From: Clavaria fumosa
Taxonomy: Eukaryota; Basidiomycota; Agaricomycetes; Agaricales; Clavariaceae
Length of the DNA stretch: 64,000 nucleotides
Direction of reading: 5' to 3'
Assembly (NCBI GenBank): GCA_951802425.1
Contig: OX637794.1
Location: forward strand, 682,001 to 746,000
Shown in pieces: positions 53,851 to 64,000 of the stretch (the first letter of the stretch is position 1; every line of letters begins with the position of its first letter). Under the pieces are notes generated by a model. The model did not search any database. It saw nothing but the letters and a program-made list of their open reading frames with translations, and was not told the DNA's origin. The translations under genes and the position numbers were made by a program.

Positions 53851-55841
53851 ACGGCGGCGGCAACAGCAACATCGACGGCGGTGGCGGCAGCGACGGCGGC
53901 GGCGGCGGCAACAGCAACATCGACGGCGGCGGCGGCGGCAGCAACAGCGGCGGTGACGGCGGCGGCAGCGACAGCAGCGGAGGCGGCAGCGACGGGGGCG
54001 GCAGCGGCGGCGACGGCAGCGGCGGCAACAGCAACATCGACGGCGGTGGCGGCAGCGACGGCGGCGGCGGCGGCGGTGACGGCGGCGGCAGCGACAGCAG
54101 CGGAGGCGGCGGCGACGGGGGCGGCAGCGGCGGCGACGGGGGCGGCAACAGCAACATCGACGGCGGTGGCGGCAGCGACGGCGGCGGCGGCGGCAGCGAC
54201 AGCAGCGGAGGCGGCGGCGACGGGGGCGGCGGCGACGGGGGGCGGCAGCGACAGCGGCGGCAGTGACAGCGACGGCGGCGACGGCGGCGGCGACGGCGGC
54301 GGCAACAGCGAGGGCAGCAGCGGCGGCGGCAACAGCGAGGGCAGCAGCGGCGGCGACGGCGGCGGCGACGGCGGCGGCGACGGCGGCGGCAGCGGCGGCA
54401 GCAGCGAGGGCAGCAGCGGCGGCAGCAACAACGACGGCAGCGGCAGCAACAACGACGGCGACGGCGGCGGCAACAGCGGCGGCAGCGACGGCAACGGCGG
54501 CGGCAGTGACGGCGGCGGCAGCGACGGCAACGGCGGCGGCAGTGACGGCGGCGGCAGTGACGGCGGCGGCAGCGACGGCAACGGCGGCGGCAGTGACGGC
54601 GGCGGCAGCGACGGCAACGGCGGCGGCAGTGACGGCGGCGGCAGCGACGGTGACGGCGGCGGCGGCGGCAGCAGCAACATCGACGGCAGCGGCAGCAACA
54701 ACGACGGCGGCGGCGGCAGCAGCAACATCGACGGCAGCGGCAGCAACAACGACGGCGGCGGCGGCGGCGGCGACAGCAGCGGCGGCAGCGACGGCGACGG
54801 CGGCGGCGGCAACAGCAGCGGCGGCGGTGGCGGCGGCGGCGGCAACAGCAGCGGCGGCGGCAACAGCAGCGGCGGCGGTGGCGGCGGCGGCGGCAACAGC
54901 AGCGGCGGCGGTGGCGGCGGCGGCGGCAACAGCAGCGGCGGCGGTGGCGGCGGCGGCGGCAACAGCAGCGGCGGCGGTGGCGGCGGCGGCGGCAACAGCA
55001 GCGGCGGCGGTGGCGGCGGCGGCGGCAACAGCAGCGGCGGCGGTGGCGGCGGCGGCGGCAACAGCAGCGGCGGCGGTGGCGGCGGCGGCGGCAACAGCAG
55101 CGGCGGCGGTGGCGGCGGCGGCGGCAACAGCAGCGGCGGCGGTGGCGGCGGCGGCGGCAACAGCAGCGGCGGCGGTGGCGGCGGCGGCGGCAACAGCAGC
55201 GGCGGCGGTGGCGGCGGCGGCGGCAACAGCAGCGGCGGCGGTGGCGGCGGCGGCGGCAACAGCAGCGGCGGCGGCGGCAACAGCAGCGGCGGCGGTGGCG
55301 GCGGCGGCGGCAACAGCAGCGGCGGCGGCGGCAACAGCAGCGGCGGCGGTGGCGGCGGCGGCGGCAACAGCAGCGGCGGCGGTGGCGGCGGCGACAGCAG
55401 CGGCGGCGGTGGCGGCGGCGACAGCAGCGGCGGCGGTGGCGGCGGCGACAGCAGCGGCGGCGGCAACAGCGGCGGCAGCAACATCGACGGCAGCGGCAGC
55501 AACAACGACGGCGGCAGCGGCAGCGACGGCGACGGCGGCGGCAGCGACAGCGACGGCGGCGGCAGCGACAGCGACGGCGGCGGCAGCGACAGCGACGGCG
55601 GCGGCAGCGACAGCGACGGCGGCGGCAGCGACAGCAACGGCGGCGACAGCGGCGGCAGCGGCGGCGGCAGCGACAGCGACGGCAGCGGCAGCAACAACGA
55701 CGGCGACGGCGGCGGCAGCGACAGCGACGGCAGCGGCAGCAACAACGACGGTGACGGCGGCGGCAACAATGACGGTGACGGCGGCGGCAACAACGACGGC
55801 GACGGCGGCGGCAACAGCGGCGGCGGCGGCGGCAGCAGCAG
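53687..55841. repeat. 2.2-kb GNC-triplet repeat field with 33-bp units
   Basis: Almost pure (GGC/AGC/GAC/AAC)n. Between about 54810 and 55400 a 33-bp unit (eight Gly codons then AAC AGC AGC) is repeated in tandem, about 15 times. Because the triplets contain no stop in any frame on either strand, long ORFs appear in all frames. They are not taken as genes. Confidence 0.9.
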
Positions 55842-55898
55842 CAATGGCCCAGGCCCCCTACTGCAGTCACAGACTGACAGTGGGGACCTGGGCCATTG
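55842..55898. repeat. 57-bp foldback at right edge of GNC field
   Basis: CAATGGCCCAGGCCCC pairs with GGGGACCTGGGCCATTG with one bulge, and inner TACTG/CAGTG continues the stem. It marks the end of the triplet field. Confidence 0.7.
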
Positions 55899-56049
55899 AT
55901 TTTGTGCTGGCTGGTGTGCAGAGGAAGGAAGGAGCAGTGGTGGCAGCAGGAAGCGGCACATAGCACTACCATAGTCTACTGTAGTATCAACCTGGGCTAC
56001 CATTTGAGACAAGTAAACTATTGAATCACCTTTGCATACTCTGGTGCAT

Positions 56050-56170
56050 TGTATGGGATCTACTCAGTCTACAGAGCAATATATAGGAACTACCATTACT
56101 ACCATTACTACAGAGCAATATATGGGAACTACTGTTACTACAGAGCAATATATGGGATCTACTGGGTCTA
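56050..56170. repeat. Right subterminal repeats of TIR insertion
   Basis: Short repeats of ACTACAGAGCAATATATGGG and TACCATTACTACC. They differ from the left subterminal array. Confidence 0.6.
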
Positions 56171-56792
56171 TATAACGCGTTACTAGCTACTGAGCTACTG
56201 CTGCTACCATGACTACATAGTACTATATTGTTTGAGCTTTTTTTCCTGATGCGGCCATAAAGACTGTCTTCTCCATACCCAAATTCCCTCTGCCCATGCC
56301 TATGCCAAATGGAATCACCTATCTGATTCAACCCACATCCAATACGGGCCTCGGGATATTCGCATCACAGGACATCAAGATGGGTGATCTCATCCTTTCT
56401 GAACGACCTCTCTTCCTCGTCCCCACGGTCGTACCTCAACCCGCCATCGGGGATTCTGACATGGAGAAATTCTTTCAACCTTGTTTTGAGCGACTTTCAC
56501 CAGAGAATCAAGCCGCCTATCGTGCGTTGGCTAATTGCCACACTGAAGACGGCAGTAGACCTCTTCTGGGTATTCTCCGAACCAATGGCGTCAGCGTCCA
56601 ATTGGGAGAAGTGCCTTTGAACAGGTACAGTGCTGTTTACAAGGAACTTTCTAGAGCCAATCACAGGTATAATGGCATTTTCTGTATTCATTCCATCAGA
56701 ACCCATTGCTGAGACACCCCAAATAGCTGTAGACCAAACGCTATAAACACGTTTGCATTACTGACCTTCTCCGTTCAACTTCGAGCATTACT

Positions 56793-57083
56793 TATCAGAC
56801 TGGGTCTCACACAACTTAAGTGTAAGGTCATGACGACAATACTAAGATAAGGGGAAAAGAGTACAAAAAAGGAAAAGCGAAAGTACTTATAGCAAACGCT
56901 TCGGCACTTGCCGACTTTCCCACGCTCGGACCCTCGGATCACATGATGCGCCCAGGCCCCAGGTCATGTGATCTTACATGATTACATAATCCGACCCAGC
57001 CACAGGTCATGTGACCTTCCAACAACCCTCCCCAGTTTCTCCACAACTGCACTTTGGGATGGCTTACATAAGCGATCCTAACA
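56793..57083 (-). repeat. Gy-A 3' LTR (291 bp)
   Basis: Plus-strand ends TATCAGACTGGG and CGATCCTAACA (minus: TGTTAGG...CTGATA). TSD TTACT on its left. Confidence 0.93.
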
Positions 57084-57094
57084 TCACCCCCCTC

Positions 57095-60000
57095 TTAAGG
57101 CTGGGCGTCCCGACCAGCTAGCTTGGCCTTGTCGGGGTGAGCAAGGAAGAAGTCCCGGAGAAGCAGTGCCACATTGGTGAGGTTCCGTCGTGGCTCCCAA
57201 GTGTTCTCCTCTACAGGGTATCCCAACCACTTCACCAGGTATCTCACTCCACGCCCCACCTTCTTAACATCAAGGATCGCCTCCACATCATACTCCAGGT
57301 GGTCATCATCAATCGTAGGGGGCGGAGGGGGAGGCAGGTTCTGAGAAGGGAAGGAAGGGGGGTGGTATGGTGTCAACAGCAACTCATTGAAGACCCGATG
57401 GATGCGCCAGGCCCGAGGGAGCTTGAGGCGATACCCAGCAGGTCCCACCTTCTCCTCAACTGCAAAGGGGCCTGCTCTCTTGTTGTCAAGCTTTTTACAG
57501 GGCCGGTCCATCTTCAAGTTTCTAGTATCCAGCCAGACCAGATCTCCCTCAGAGTACTCCCGACTTGGGCATTTCCCCTTATCATAGCTCTTCTTCATCG
57601 CTGCCACCGCTTTCTCCATTGCCTCCTTGGCTGCTCTTCGGGACTCCGTGAGCTTAGCCATCCACTCGTCCGCTGCCGGGTTCACCTCAGAAGGTGGCCA
57701 GAGCCCCCCATTCCATGGGTGTCGTCCATAATCGAGGAAGAAAGGTGTCTGTCCTGTCGCTGAGTGCTCACGATTATTAAGAGCAAACTCCGCAGTGGAC
57801 AACCATTCAGCCCAGTCATCCTGGAGATGGTCCACGTAAGCCCGGAGATAGATCTCCATCTCCTGGTTCGCCCGTTCCGTCTGTCCATCAGTCTGCGGAT
57901 GAAAGGCAGTACTTGGATTTGCCTTTACCCGGATCATGGAGTAGAACTCCTTCATGAAGCGGGACACGAACTGGGACCCCCGGTCACTCACAACCTTGTG
58001 AGGGACTCCATGGTCACGAAACACTCGATCCCAGAGGAGACGCGCTGCTCCAAGTCCTGTGAGGTCAAGCCCGATCACTTCGAGCAGTGTCCGTTTCGTG
58101 AATTTGTCGACAATAACAAGGATGGCATTATGTCCACGGGAGAGGGGGAGGGGACCGACTATGTCCCATGAGATCACCGACCAGGGACCATCGGGCACCA
58201 GATGGGGGTGCAGTGGGGCAGCACGCTTGGTACGGTCAGGCTTCATCCGCTGGCATGTCTCACACCCCTGGGCATACCGATCCGCATCTTTTACCATGTC
58301 CGGCCACCAATAACCCTTCACTAGTGCTGCTCTCAACTTCCGGGGCCCAGGGTGTCCAGCAGCGGGGAGGTCATGCTCAAACTCGAGAACGGCCTCATGA
58401 GCTCCTAGGGGGACCCAAGTGACTATCCCCTTTCGCCAGAGTCCAGCATGATCTCATGTCCACTCATCATCAAGCTCCTCTGGCTTCTGTATGTGTACTG
58501 CGCTATTTTTCTGGAGTAGCGTCTCCATTTCCGATGTGAATGACACACGGACTTCCGTTTCCGGGAAAACCTGCACCGGTGCATCCTCCTCCACCATCTC
58601 TCCATAGTCCGGTCTCTGGGAGAGTGCATCTGCCTTTGTATTCGACTTGCCCATGCGATACTTTATCTCAAAGTCAAAGCACTGGAGCTCTCCAACCCAA
58701 CGAACCTGCCTCGGCTTCAACTTCTGGGGCTTCCGGAAGTACTGGAGGTTTGCATGGTCCGTCCAGATCTCGATCGTCTCCTCTGCTCCAATGAGGTATG
58801 CTCCCCACTCGCGAAGTGCCTGAATCACAGCCAAGAACTCCTTGTCGTACACATCGTAGTTCTTCTCAGCTGCAGTGAGGGCCTTGGAGATATAGTCAAC
58901 AACTCTCCAGGTTCCATCCGTCTGCTGCTGCGAGAGCACTCCACCAGTTGCCAGGTTGCTTGCATCTGTCTCTACCTTCCATCTCCCTTTGTCCTGAGGC
59001 AGAGCCAAGACTGGGGCTGATATGAGTGCCTGGCGGAGATCTCGGAAGGCTGCTTCCTCCTCCTCCTCCCATTTCCATGGAACATTCCCAGTCAGCCGGA
59101 AGAGTGGCTTTGCCTGGGCAGAAAGATTCGGGATGTGCCGGCGGAGGTAGTTCAGCATCCCATTGAACCTCTGGACATCCTTCACATTCTTAGGACGTGG
59201 CCAATCTCGGACTGCCGCACCCTTGGCTGGATCATGCTCTAGTCTGTTGTGGGAGATCTTCATCCCCAGGAAGATGATCTCACTCTTCTCAAACTCGCAT
59301 TTACTGAGTTTGAGACACAACCCATTCTCTCCAAACTTCCTCAAGACCCGATCCATCCAGTACCGGTGTGTAGCCAAGTCCTCTGCAAACACAATGACAT
59401 CATCCACATAGGCCCTCACATGTCCTCCTGCAATCTCCTCCCTCAACACATGATTCATGAAGCATTGGAAGGTAGCAGGGGCATTCTGCAGTCCAAACCA
59501 CATGACAGCTGGTTCGAAGAGTCCACGGGGTGTCAGGAAGGCGCAGCGGTGCTGGTGCTCGGGCCAGACCTGCATAGATGGGAAACCTCCCTTTGCATCA
59601 ATCTTAGAGTAGATCGACACTCCTTTAAGCACATCCACTGTGTCTCGGATGCGGGGGAGGGGGTACTTGTCCTTGATCAGGTGTGCATTCAGCCTCGAGT
59701 AGTCGATGATTGGCTGCAGTTTGTCCTTCTCATGTTTGAAGAAGAAGGGGCTGGCATACGGGGATTTTGAGGGCCGGATTCGTCCAGAAGCAAGCTGCTC
59801 ATCCACCCAACGGTTCATCTCCACCATCTCCTGCTGTGTCAAAGAATACAGCTTGGAGGAGAGGTGCTCAGGGTCCTTTTTGAACTCGATCTTAATATCG
59901 AAGTCTGGTCGGGAGCAGGGAAGTTCATCCCACTTCGCTTCACTAAACACCAAAGGGTAGCGGCTGGGCCAATCGGGGGTAGGGCCAGAGTTGGGAAAAC

Positions 60001-61522
60001 GGGTGTCCAGAATACTCGTGGATGCAAGGGTACTCGTTTTCAGGGGTGCAGAGGCTCGAGGGGATGGGGAACACTGTGGGGGGCAGCGGGTGAGGCTCAG
60101 CTCTGCCTTCTGCCAGTCGATATCCGGGTTATGCCGCTTGAGCCAGTCATGCCCAAGGATGACCTTGTGGGACTGGGTCTTTCCCAGCAGAAAGTGGATC
60201 CGCTCCTGGTGGTCACCAACTCTCACCAGCACCTCTATCCCATACCGGACCTTTCCATTCCTGTTCTGTGTCCCATCCACATTATACATGGTGATTGGGT
60301 TCAGCAGGAGAGATGGCTCCAGTCCCACTCCTTTCGCCCACTCCAAATCCATGAAGCAGTTGGTGCACCCTGAGTTGACAAGGGCCTTCATTGTGGTCCC
60401 TTTGCCAGTGCTGAAAGCCTCCAAGTGCACCTGGATGGCTAGCTCTCGTGGCACATGTTTCTGCACTTCTGGCCGCACTCTGGTTAGGTGCTCTGCCAGT
60501 CTCACTTCCTCCTTCACCTCAGCCCCAATTCGGGTATGTCTCTGCTGCAAGATAGTATATCGGGGTATACTTGCAGCAGGCACAGGGACGGAAAGGGGGC
60601 TGGCACACTTCTTCTCCCCAGTGGGAGTCCTCCTCTCTCTCTCACACAGCTCTATGCAGGCTCGGAGCCATGCAATCTCTTTCTCATATCCCTCCGCCAT
60701 TTGGGGGGCACATGGTGCTGCCCAGGTTTGGGCCCTTGGGACCTGCAGACGCGTATCAGGCAGGGGGCAGAAACGGACAGCATGGCCAGTCTGGTGGCAT
60801 CGGAAACAACATCTCTCATCAGCAGGGGCCCATCCTCGGGCCATGGCCACATCTGGAGTACACAGCAGAGGGGTCACAAGAGGTCGCGAAACAGTCACAG
60901 CAGGTCGCACGGGGGTCACAGTGGGTCGCGGTGTCCATTCCGTGAGTATCCCATCCAGTCGCCTTTGCTGGGCATCAAGCCTCTCAGCCAGCACCCTCCA
61001 TTCTCCATATGTCTCTGGCATCGGGGAGACACCATAGATTCTCTCCACCAACCTCCTACTCAGGTTCAACTCCAGCCAATGGACTAGGATTCCTGAGTCC
61101 TTCTCTGCACTCAACTTCACCCATTGGAACAGCATCTCGAATTTTGCGAAGAACTCTGGTGCTGTCATGGCACCCTGTTTCAGCCCTGCAATATCAGCAA
61201 GGGCAGTCGCACGGTCATTCGGGTCATCGAATGCGCGCTTCATCTCCTCCACAAACTCTGCCCAGGTTCCGGCCTCGCCACTACCCAGGATCTCTTCCGC
61301 CTTCATATTCGCCCACTCCGCAGTGAATCCTTCTCCAGTAATTTTGCTCAGAGCAAGAAGGACCTTCACCAGGTCCACAGCATAGACAGTCGGGTTCGCC
61401 ATAAACAGGAGGCGAAGGGATTGGAGGAATGTACGGAAGTTCCTTTTCTGCCCATCAAAGGGGGCAACAGATAGGTCAAGCCTCATAGGTTGGGCTACAG
61501 GCAGGGCGACATGGTCTGCCAT
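57095..61522 (-). pseudogene. Gy-A gag-pol polyprotein, single frame with one TGA
   Basis: A single 1476-codon frame from ATG 61522 to 57095, interrupted only by TGA at 58456-58454 (EWT then stop then DHAGLW; CGA expected). Gag core (LSVAPFDGQKRNFRTFLQ), zinc knuckle CFRCHQTGHAVRFC, protease KALVNSGCTNCFMD with the catalytic Asp replaced by Asn, RT AYVDDVIVF, RNase H VETDASNLATGG and IWTDHANLQYF, integrase GCETCQRMK, WDIVGPLPLS, VVSDRGSQF and HPQTDGQTERANQ, chromodomain YDVEAILDVKKVGRGVRYLV and WLGYPVEENTWEP. Gag and pol share one frame, as in Tf1-type elements. Both lesions fit CpG decay. Confidence 0.93.
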
Positions 61523-62084
61523 CACAGGCCCTGGATGTTGTAAATAAAGTTCCAGGCCTTGGGCACTCAGGATTTCTTCGATCTCTTAACAGTCCTGTCC
61601 TCTTAGGCTGCTCTTCTGTGTACTTATGTACCTATAGAACTCTTATTCTATGAAACTTTTGTTAACGTGGGGCCCAAATGGTGTCCCAGGTGGTCGCTCC
61701 ACAACTCCTAATGAGTTGCCCGTGCACCCTTCTGACAATGGTCACAGAGCAAGGGCCCTGTCCACTGGACCGGGAAACTACAGAAAGACTATGTAGGGGC
61801 CTTTCCTTGCCCTGTACACTACACGATTCACTGGTACGTAGCTGTAAAACAAAGTTCCGGGCCTTGGGCACTCGGTATCACTTGGGGAGGGTCACAGTTG
61901 ACTTCCTCCTGGTCTGGTCACGTGTATCTACACACAGTAAAAATTTCGCGCGGTTCTGTTACACACCGCAGGCAGGGTAAAGGAGAAGAGGATGATAGGG
62001 GCTGAGCTGTGACAACGTGTCACAGTTTGAAATTAAGGGTCCAGGCTAGCCGGGTTAGGACACGGGGCTAGGGCGGACAGGCGG

Positions 62085-62095
62085 ATCTTAGTATT
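62085..62095 (-). promoter_or_regulatory. Gy-A primer-binding site (self-complementary type)
   Basis: Minus-strand AATACTAAGAT, one base from the 5' LTR, is the exact complement of ATCTTAGTATT in the LTR (62142-62152, minus reading), which lies 43 nt after TATAAG (62190-62195). Confidence 0.75.
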
Positions 62096-62096
62096 A

Positions 62097-62386
62097 TATC
62101 AGACTGGGTCTCACACAACTTAAGTGTAAGGTCATGACAACAATACTAAGATAAGGGGAAAAGAGTACAAAAAAGGAAAAGCGAAAGTACTTATAGCGAA
62201 CGCTTCGGCACTTGCCGACTTTCCCACGCTCGGACCCTGGATCACATGATGCGCCCAGGCCCCAGGTCATGTGATCTTACATGATTACATAATCCGACCC
62301 AGCCACAGGTCATGTGACCTTCCAACAACCCTCCCCAGTTTCTCCACAACTGCACTTTGGGATGGCTTACATAAGCGATCCTAACA
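62097..62386 (-). repeat. Gy-A 5' LTR (290 bp)
   Basis: Same termini as the 3' LTR; followed by TTACT and the rest of the SET exon. Confidence 0.93.
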
Positions 62387-62866
62387 TTACTTGACATCAA
62401 GAAGGGTGATGAGATATTCATGTCCTACCTTGACTTGCCTGAAATAACCCCAAAACGCCAAGCTGTTCTCGCTCCATATGGGTTCCAGTGTACCTGTGCC
62501 TCATGCACCTTACCCTCATTTGATCATCTCTGTCAGAAACTCCGCGACCGTGTCTTGCACCTCGACAGCTCAGTCGCTAAATGGCTCCAAGACCGCTCCC
62601 TACCATGGGACCATCTCATCAAACCGGCCTTGGCATTGGTACCATTGTTGGAGGCGAATGGCATTGTTGCCATGGAGATCTATGAGACAAACATGGTCAC
62701 ACTGATGACATGTTATGTGGCATTGGGAGACTTGCCTAATGCGATGAAATACTCAAGAATCTGTGGAATCTGGGGTCTTGTATGGAGGGGGGATCTGGAA
62801 AGCTATGAAAAATCGAAGGATCCTCGGACACTTCTGACACATATAGGATGGTGTGCCCGTGTTTAG

Positions 62867-63352
62867 CACTTTTTTTTTTTTTTTTCACAGCAGGAGACAA
62901 GTGAATTAGTTTGTAGTATGCCTGATTTTTTCATGAAACTGGCCTGAGGTATTCAGAGATCCCACCTCATGTTCTATGGTTCCAGAGATATGGGTTGAAG
63001 CCAAGAGGTATAGACAAGTACTAAGGATGGTAATGAAATGACATATCCAAACCAGTTGCTAACATGTAAAAAGAGTGTTTCCACTGGTACCTTGAATTAT
63101 GAGTGATGAGCCTGGCAAGTATAAGGCCAGAGGGAGTGCCTCAGCCAGCCCTTTTCAGATGGTCACCTCATCAAGCTGTCTTGCACTCAAAGGTTTCTTC
63201 TGCTAGCACAACCGCAGTTCTGGGAGGGACAGGCCTTGCCTTGCTTCCATCAAGGTGACTTTCAAGATTGTGTGATGCACATTTGAGCTCAACACTATCT
63301 TGGAATATTATCCATCAGGCTGGGTTTAGGGAGCATGAAGGTTTTGGAGATC
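62867..63352 (+). repeat. SET copy 3 3' flank
   Basis: Homologous to 1414-1692 and to 23039-23276 plus 48350-48593. No gene in it. Confidence 0.8.
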
Positions 63353-63869
63353 CAGCTGGGAGCAACAAGAGACATGGTGCAGTGAGTGGAATTAGAGCCC
63401 ACTCACAGGTCTCATAATCTATTGAATAAACAATTAGGCTAGGTTAGCAAGATGATGAATCAAAAGAGGGAAAAGGGTGCATACCTCCCAAGTGACAAGA
63501 GTGATTGGGAGTATGGTGTGCAATACTAGTAGGCCATATACTGGTGCAGTATGAGCAGTAGCAAGCAAGGACAGCTAACTATAACAGCAGTAATGGTTCT
63601 AGTGGAGGAAAGAGTGTGTATGGCAGGGGCAAATGAAGAGTGGGAAGAAACTAGACAGGCAGGTGGCACGCAAGTTTGAACATCGGACACCTTGCTGAAG
63701 CAAGGTGTCATACGGCTGGTCTTTCAAGGTTGGTGCTTAGCTGATTGCCAATTTGCCATGCCTCCTGTCTGGCTCACGTGATGTGTGGTTTATACCATGC
63801 CAACCGCTCCTAGCCAACTCAGGTCTCCTAGCTCGCTACACCTAGCTCGCTACTCCCTTTCACACGTCG
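63353..63869. other. Intergenic, no gene recognised
   Basis: About 520 bp of single-copy-looking sequence. The last 100 bp carry CT-rich and GCTAGCTCGC-like repeats upstream of the next ATG, possibly its promoter. Confidence 0.4.
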
Positions 63870-64000
63870 ATGGCGCCCATTCTCGTTCACAATCTGACCT
63901 CAGACCCGATTTCTATCTCGAGTAATAGGAATGCTCCCCCAACCGTTGTGAATCCGCATTCCCAGACCATCACACAGGTCGGTTTCTGTTCGAAATTGAC
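63870..64000 (+). CDS. Start of an unidentified gene, truncated by window end
   Basis: From ATG 63870 a frame stays open to the window end, reading MAPILVHNLTSDPISISSNR and onward. A CAG/GTCGGT near 63978 could be a splice donor. The composition looks protein-coding, but 43 codons are too few to name a family. Confidence 0.4.
   Translation, partial: MAPILVHNLTSDPISISSNRNAPPTVVNPHSQTITQVGFCSKL

Larger units (their letters stand above)
50962..56251. mobile_element. 5.3-kb TIR insertion (CATCAGG), non-autonomous
   Basis: Begins CATCAGGAAAAAG and ends CTTTTTTTCCTGATG, a terminal inverted repeat of about 13-15 bp. Flanking CG is duplicated (50960-50961, 56252-56253), and removing the insert restores the SET coding sequence exactly. 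Contents: subterminal tandem repeats, a solo Gy-A LTR, a foldback MITE, unique AT-rich sequence, a large GNC repeat field and right subterminal repeats. No transposase was recognised. Superfamily not assigned. Confidence 0.75.
56793..62386 (-). mobile_element. Gy-A: young full-length gypsy chromovirus in SET copy 3
   Basis: LTRs 56793-57083 (3') and 62097-62386 (5') differ at about three positions. TSD TTACT at 56788-56792 and 62387-62391. Minus-strand order: 5' LTR, primer site, gag-pol in one frame, purine tract AAGAGGGGGGTGA, 3' LTR. Coding capacity is complete apart from one nonsense codon and a protease active-site change. Confidence 0.95.
50614..62866 (+). pseudogene. SET-domain protein, copy 3, split by two insertions
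   Basis: Gene pieces: 50614-50961, 56254-56666, intron 56667-56726 (60 bp), 56727-56792 and 62392-62866. Together they total 1302 nt, a multiple of three, and no stop interrupts the pieces. Insertion 1 (50962-56251) lies in the first exon with TSD CG. Insertion 2 (Gy-A, 56793-62386) lies in the second exon with TSD TTACT. SET motifs are as in copies 1 and 2: GLGIFASQDIKMGD, then the NHSC site across the intron, then CTCASC. This is the copy with the native divergent rad1 neighbour, so it is probably the parental locus. Confidence 0.88.

Noticed and set aside
53487..56012. Very long Pro/Leu-rich, Arg/Cys-rich, Gly/Ser-rich and Ala/Thr-rich ORFs on both strands
   Set aside because: They arise because GNC triplets have no stop codon in any of the six frames; no start context, domain or unique sequence supports a gene.
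1..64000. tRNA, rRNA or other structured RNA genes
   Set aside because: None recognised; T-arm-like GGTTCAA words near 5125 occur without a cloverleaf.

Overview
This window looks like nuclear DNA of a filamentous basidiomycete, probably an agaricomycete. The reasons are short GT-AG introns of about 50-70 bp, a checkpoint-clamp rad1 homologue with at least eight such introns, a three-copy SET-domain gene, and many chromodomain-bearing Ty3/gypsy retrotransposons. No bacterial, organellar or rRNA/tRNA signal was seen. Host genes occupy only a few kb; the rest is nested mobile DNA that can be peeled apart by its target-site duplications (TSDs).

Host layer: SET copy 1 (41-1413); SET copy 2 (21675-23038, its 3' flank resuming at 48350-48593); rad1 on the minus strand (48767-50451); SET copy 3, divergent from rad1 across a 162-bp shared promoter (50614-62866); and the first codons of one more gene at 63870. 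SET copy 2 also carries the 27-bp first exon of rad1 upstream, so it was duplicated from the rad1-SET3 arrangement. SET copy 3 is broken by two insertions (50962-56251, TSD CG; 56793-62386, TSD TTACT), but its pieces still add up to an open frame.

Mobile layer, left to right: a Tc1/mariner element with an intron (1784-3436); a TA-flanked MITE (3441-3710); rearranged gypsy fragments (3713-4690); Gy-E (4893-13874, TSD CTCTG); Gy-D (13964-21016, minus, TSD TTTCT); a CATCAGC foldback MITE (21297-21431). Gy-C outer (23277-48344, TSD CCTGG) contains a second, opposite Gy-C (26856-44591). That inner copy contains an unclassified element (30661-42027, TSD CCTAC), which holds full-length Gy-B (31082-39255, TSD CCCCT), a MITE and a solo Gy-B LTR (40809-41533, TSD ATATC). 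The outer Gy-C also holds an unrelated 916-bp solo LTR. SET copy 3 contains a 5.3-kb TIR insertion (with a solo Gy-A LTR and 2.2 kb of GNC-codon repeats) and a young full-length Gy-A.

Main observations. (1) In four distinct gypsy families (Gy-A, B, C, D) the primer-binding site beside the 5' LTR is an 11-13 nt perfect complement of a word in the same LTR 32-43 nt past its TATA box. This is the geometry of Tf1-type self-priming. (2) Gy-E is saturated over about 9 kb, coding sequence included, with perfect short hairpins (stems up to 12 bp). It also carries an intact 712-codon extra ORF downstream of a decayed pol. (3) Gy-B carries an antisense gene between pol and its 3' LTR, and Gy-D carries extra ORFs on both sides of gag-pol. 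(4) Decay is dominated by CpG loss: most in-frame stops are CGA to TGA, and all Gy-B LTR differences I see fit CpG deamination.

All family assignments come from reading motifs by eye; no database search was run.
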